Below are positions 63,443 to 64,000 of a stretch of 64,000 bases of DNA, piece by piece (positions within the stretch are counted from its first letter, which is position 1; every line of letters starts with the position of its first letter). The translations under genes were made by a program, and so were the position numbers. The stretch is from NCBI RefSeq assembly GCF_031626875.1, contig NZ_JANDMF010000001.1:186001-250000 (forward strand), written 5' to 3'. Under the pieces are notes generated by a model. That model was not told the origin of the DNA. It saw nothing but the letters and a program-made list of their open reading frames with translations, and ran no database searches. This DNA is from Clostridium sp031626875. Its GTDB lineage: Bacteria; Bacillota; Clostridia; Clostridiales; Clostridiaceae.

Positions 63443-64000
63443 ATGAGAAAATTTAAAAGAATTTTATCACTAACTCTAAGTTCCACACTTATTATTACTA
63501 GCATCTTATATTTTCATGATGTAAGTCTAACTACAAAGGCTAGTTCAGTAAATGCAGTCACTATAAATCCATCTCTTCAATATCAAACAATAAAAGGATG
63601 GGGTACTTCACTGGCATGGTGGGGAGACTTAGTAGGAAAATGGTCAACTAGTGCAAAAGATAAACTTATGGATTTAACCTTTGATAAAGATAAAGGTTTA
63701 GGCCTTAATATTGTACGATACAACATAGGTGGTGGAGAAAATCCTAATCACAACCACATGCGCCCAGGTGGTGAAATAGAAGGCTATGAACCATCTGAAG
63801 GAGTTTGGGATTGGAATGCAGATGCAGGTCAGCGTTGGGTTCTTCAGCAGGCAAAACAAAGAATACCTTCAAGTAATTTTATTGCTGAAGCTTTTTCAAA
63901 TTCGCCACCTTATTGGATGACAAATAGTGGTTGTGCCTCTGGTGAAAAAAATGGTGGAAACAATCTTAAAGATGATAAGTATGATGCTTTTGCTAATTAT
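63443..64000 (+). CDS. secreted GH30-family glycosidase, endo-beta-1,6-galactanase-like (partial)
   Basis: The frame runs from an ATG at 63443-63445, behind GGGGGG, to the window edge without a stop: 186 codons. A signal peptide occupies about the first 32 residues (MRKFKRILSLTLSSTLIITS then a cleavage region ending TKA). The mature start has QTIKGWGTSLAWWGDLVG, then GLGLNIVRYNIGGGENP, DWNADAGQRWVLQQAK and FIAEAFSNSPPYWMTNSGCASG. These are hallmarks of GH30 enzymes of the endo-beta-1,6-galactanase type that act on arabinogalactan side chains. The catalytic glutamates lie beyond the edge. An upstream cre suggests catabolite repression. Confidence 0.82.
   Translation, partial: MRKFKRILSLTLSSTLIITSILYFHDVSLTTKASSVNAVTINPSLQYQTIKGWGTSLAWWGDLVGKWSTSAKDKLMDLTFDKDKGLGLNIVRYNIGGGENPNHNHMRPGGEIEGYEPSEGVWDWNADAGQRWVLQQAKQRIPSSNFIAEAFSNSPPYWMTNSGCASGEKNGGNNLKDDKYDAFANY

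Noticed and set aside
1..64000. CRISPR arrays, tRNA or rRNA genes, insertion sequences, phage genes, toxin-antitoxin or defence islands
   Set aside because: No regularly spaced repeats, cloverleaf-like conserved sequences, transposase or integrase motifs were seen. The repeated elements present are regulatory palindromes.

Overview
The window is very AT-rich. Its gene content (clostridial pentose genes, YesM/YesN-type two-component systems, GPH symporters, many intrinsic terminators, cre-like sites) points to a saccharolytic and pectinolytic Clostridium sensu stricto (cluster I), probably chromosomal. No rRNA, tRNA, CRISPR array, insertion sequence or prophage gene was seen. Identification rests on recognised families and visible motifs; no database search was run.

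Layout. 1-7.4 kb: a small membrane-anchored protein, an ACT-domain threonine dehydratase, a cinnamoyl-ester-hydrolase-like protein, and a MarR regulator followed by a heterodimeric ABC exporter, with two identical 20-bp operators. 7.5-19.9 kb: a glucuronoxylan locus on the minus strand (secreted GH30-like enzyme, GH3 beta-xylosidase, GH67 alpha-glucuronidase, SGNH acetylesterase, GPH symporter) with a divergent AraC regulator. 19.9-30.4 kb: an L-arabinose regulon (araB-araD-araA-tal-tkt-galM, divergent araR, araE) with three AraR-type operators and cre sites. 30.5-39.3 kb: a YtfQ-like sugar ABC transporter with its own sensory proteins (membrane-anchored binding protein, YesM-type kinase, YesN-type regulator). 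39.6-42.9 kb: a secreted PL10 pectate lyase, a DUF362 ferredoxin-like protein, and a divergent HxlR regulator/FMN-binding protein pair. 42.9-52.4 kb: a second sensing and transport module: YesN regulator, YesM kinase, two different membrane-anchored binding-protein sensors, then mglB-mglA-mglC. 52.6-60.4 kb: housekeeping and unknown genes, including flavodoxin-like, MBL-fold, MIF-family, phosphoesterase and ABC-F proteins, a secreted transglutaminase-like protein and an ACT-domain ORF with no usable start. 60.5-64 kb: a secreted PL11 rhamnogalacturonan lyase, a decayed tocopherol-cyclase-like pseudogene, and the start of a secreted GH30-family galactanase-like gene cut by the window edge.

How it fits together. 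Secreted enzymes (GH30-like, PL10, PL11, the partial GH30) open xylan, pectin and galactan chains. Oligomers and monomers enter through the GPH symporter, AraE and two ABC importers. Intracellular GH67, GH3 and the esterase trim glucuronoxylan fragments. AraB/D/A with Tal/Tkt feed pentoses into the pentose phosphate pathway. Control is layered: AraR and AraC locally, two periplasmic-binding-protein/two-component systems reporting on extracellular sugar, and CcpA-type cre sites over most of the sugar promoters.

The observations most worth following are: the paired sensory modules, especially the membrane-anchored MglB paralogue that keeps the galactose/glucose-binding residues; the MarR double operator; the AraR operator set between -35 and -10 of araB; a perfect 20-bp palindrome at the promoter of the first gene; a terminator-like hairpin in the PL11 leader; and two decaying genes absent from a simple ORF list.
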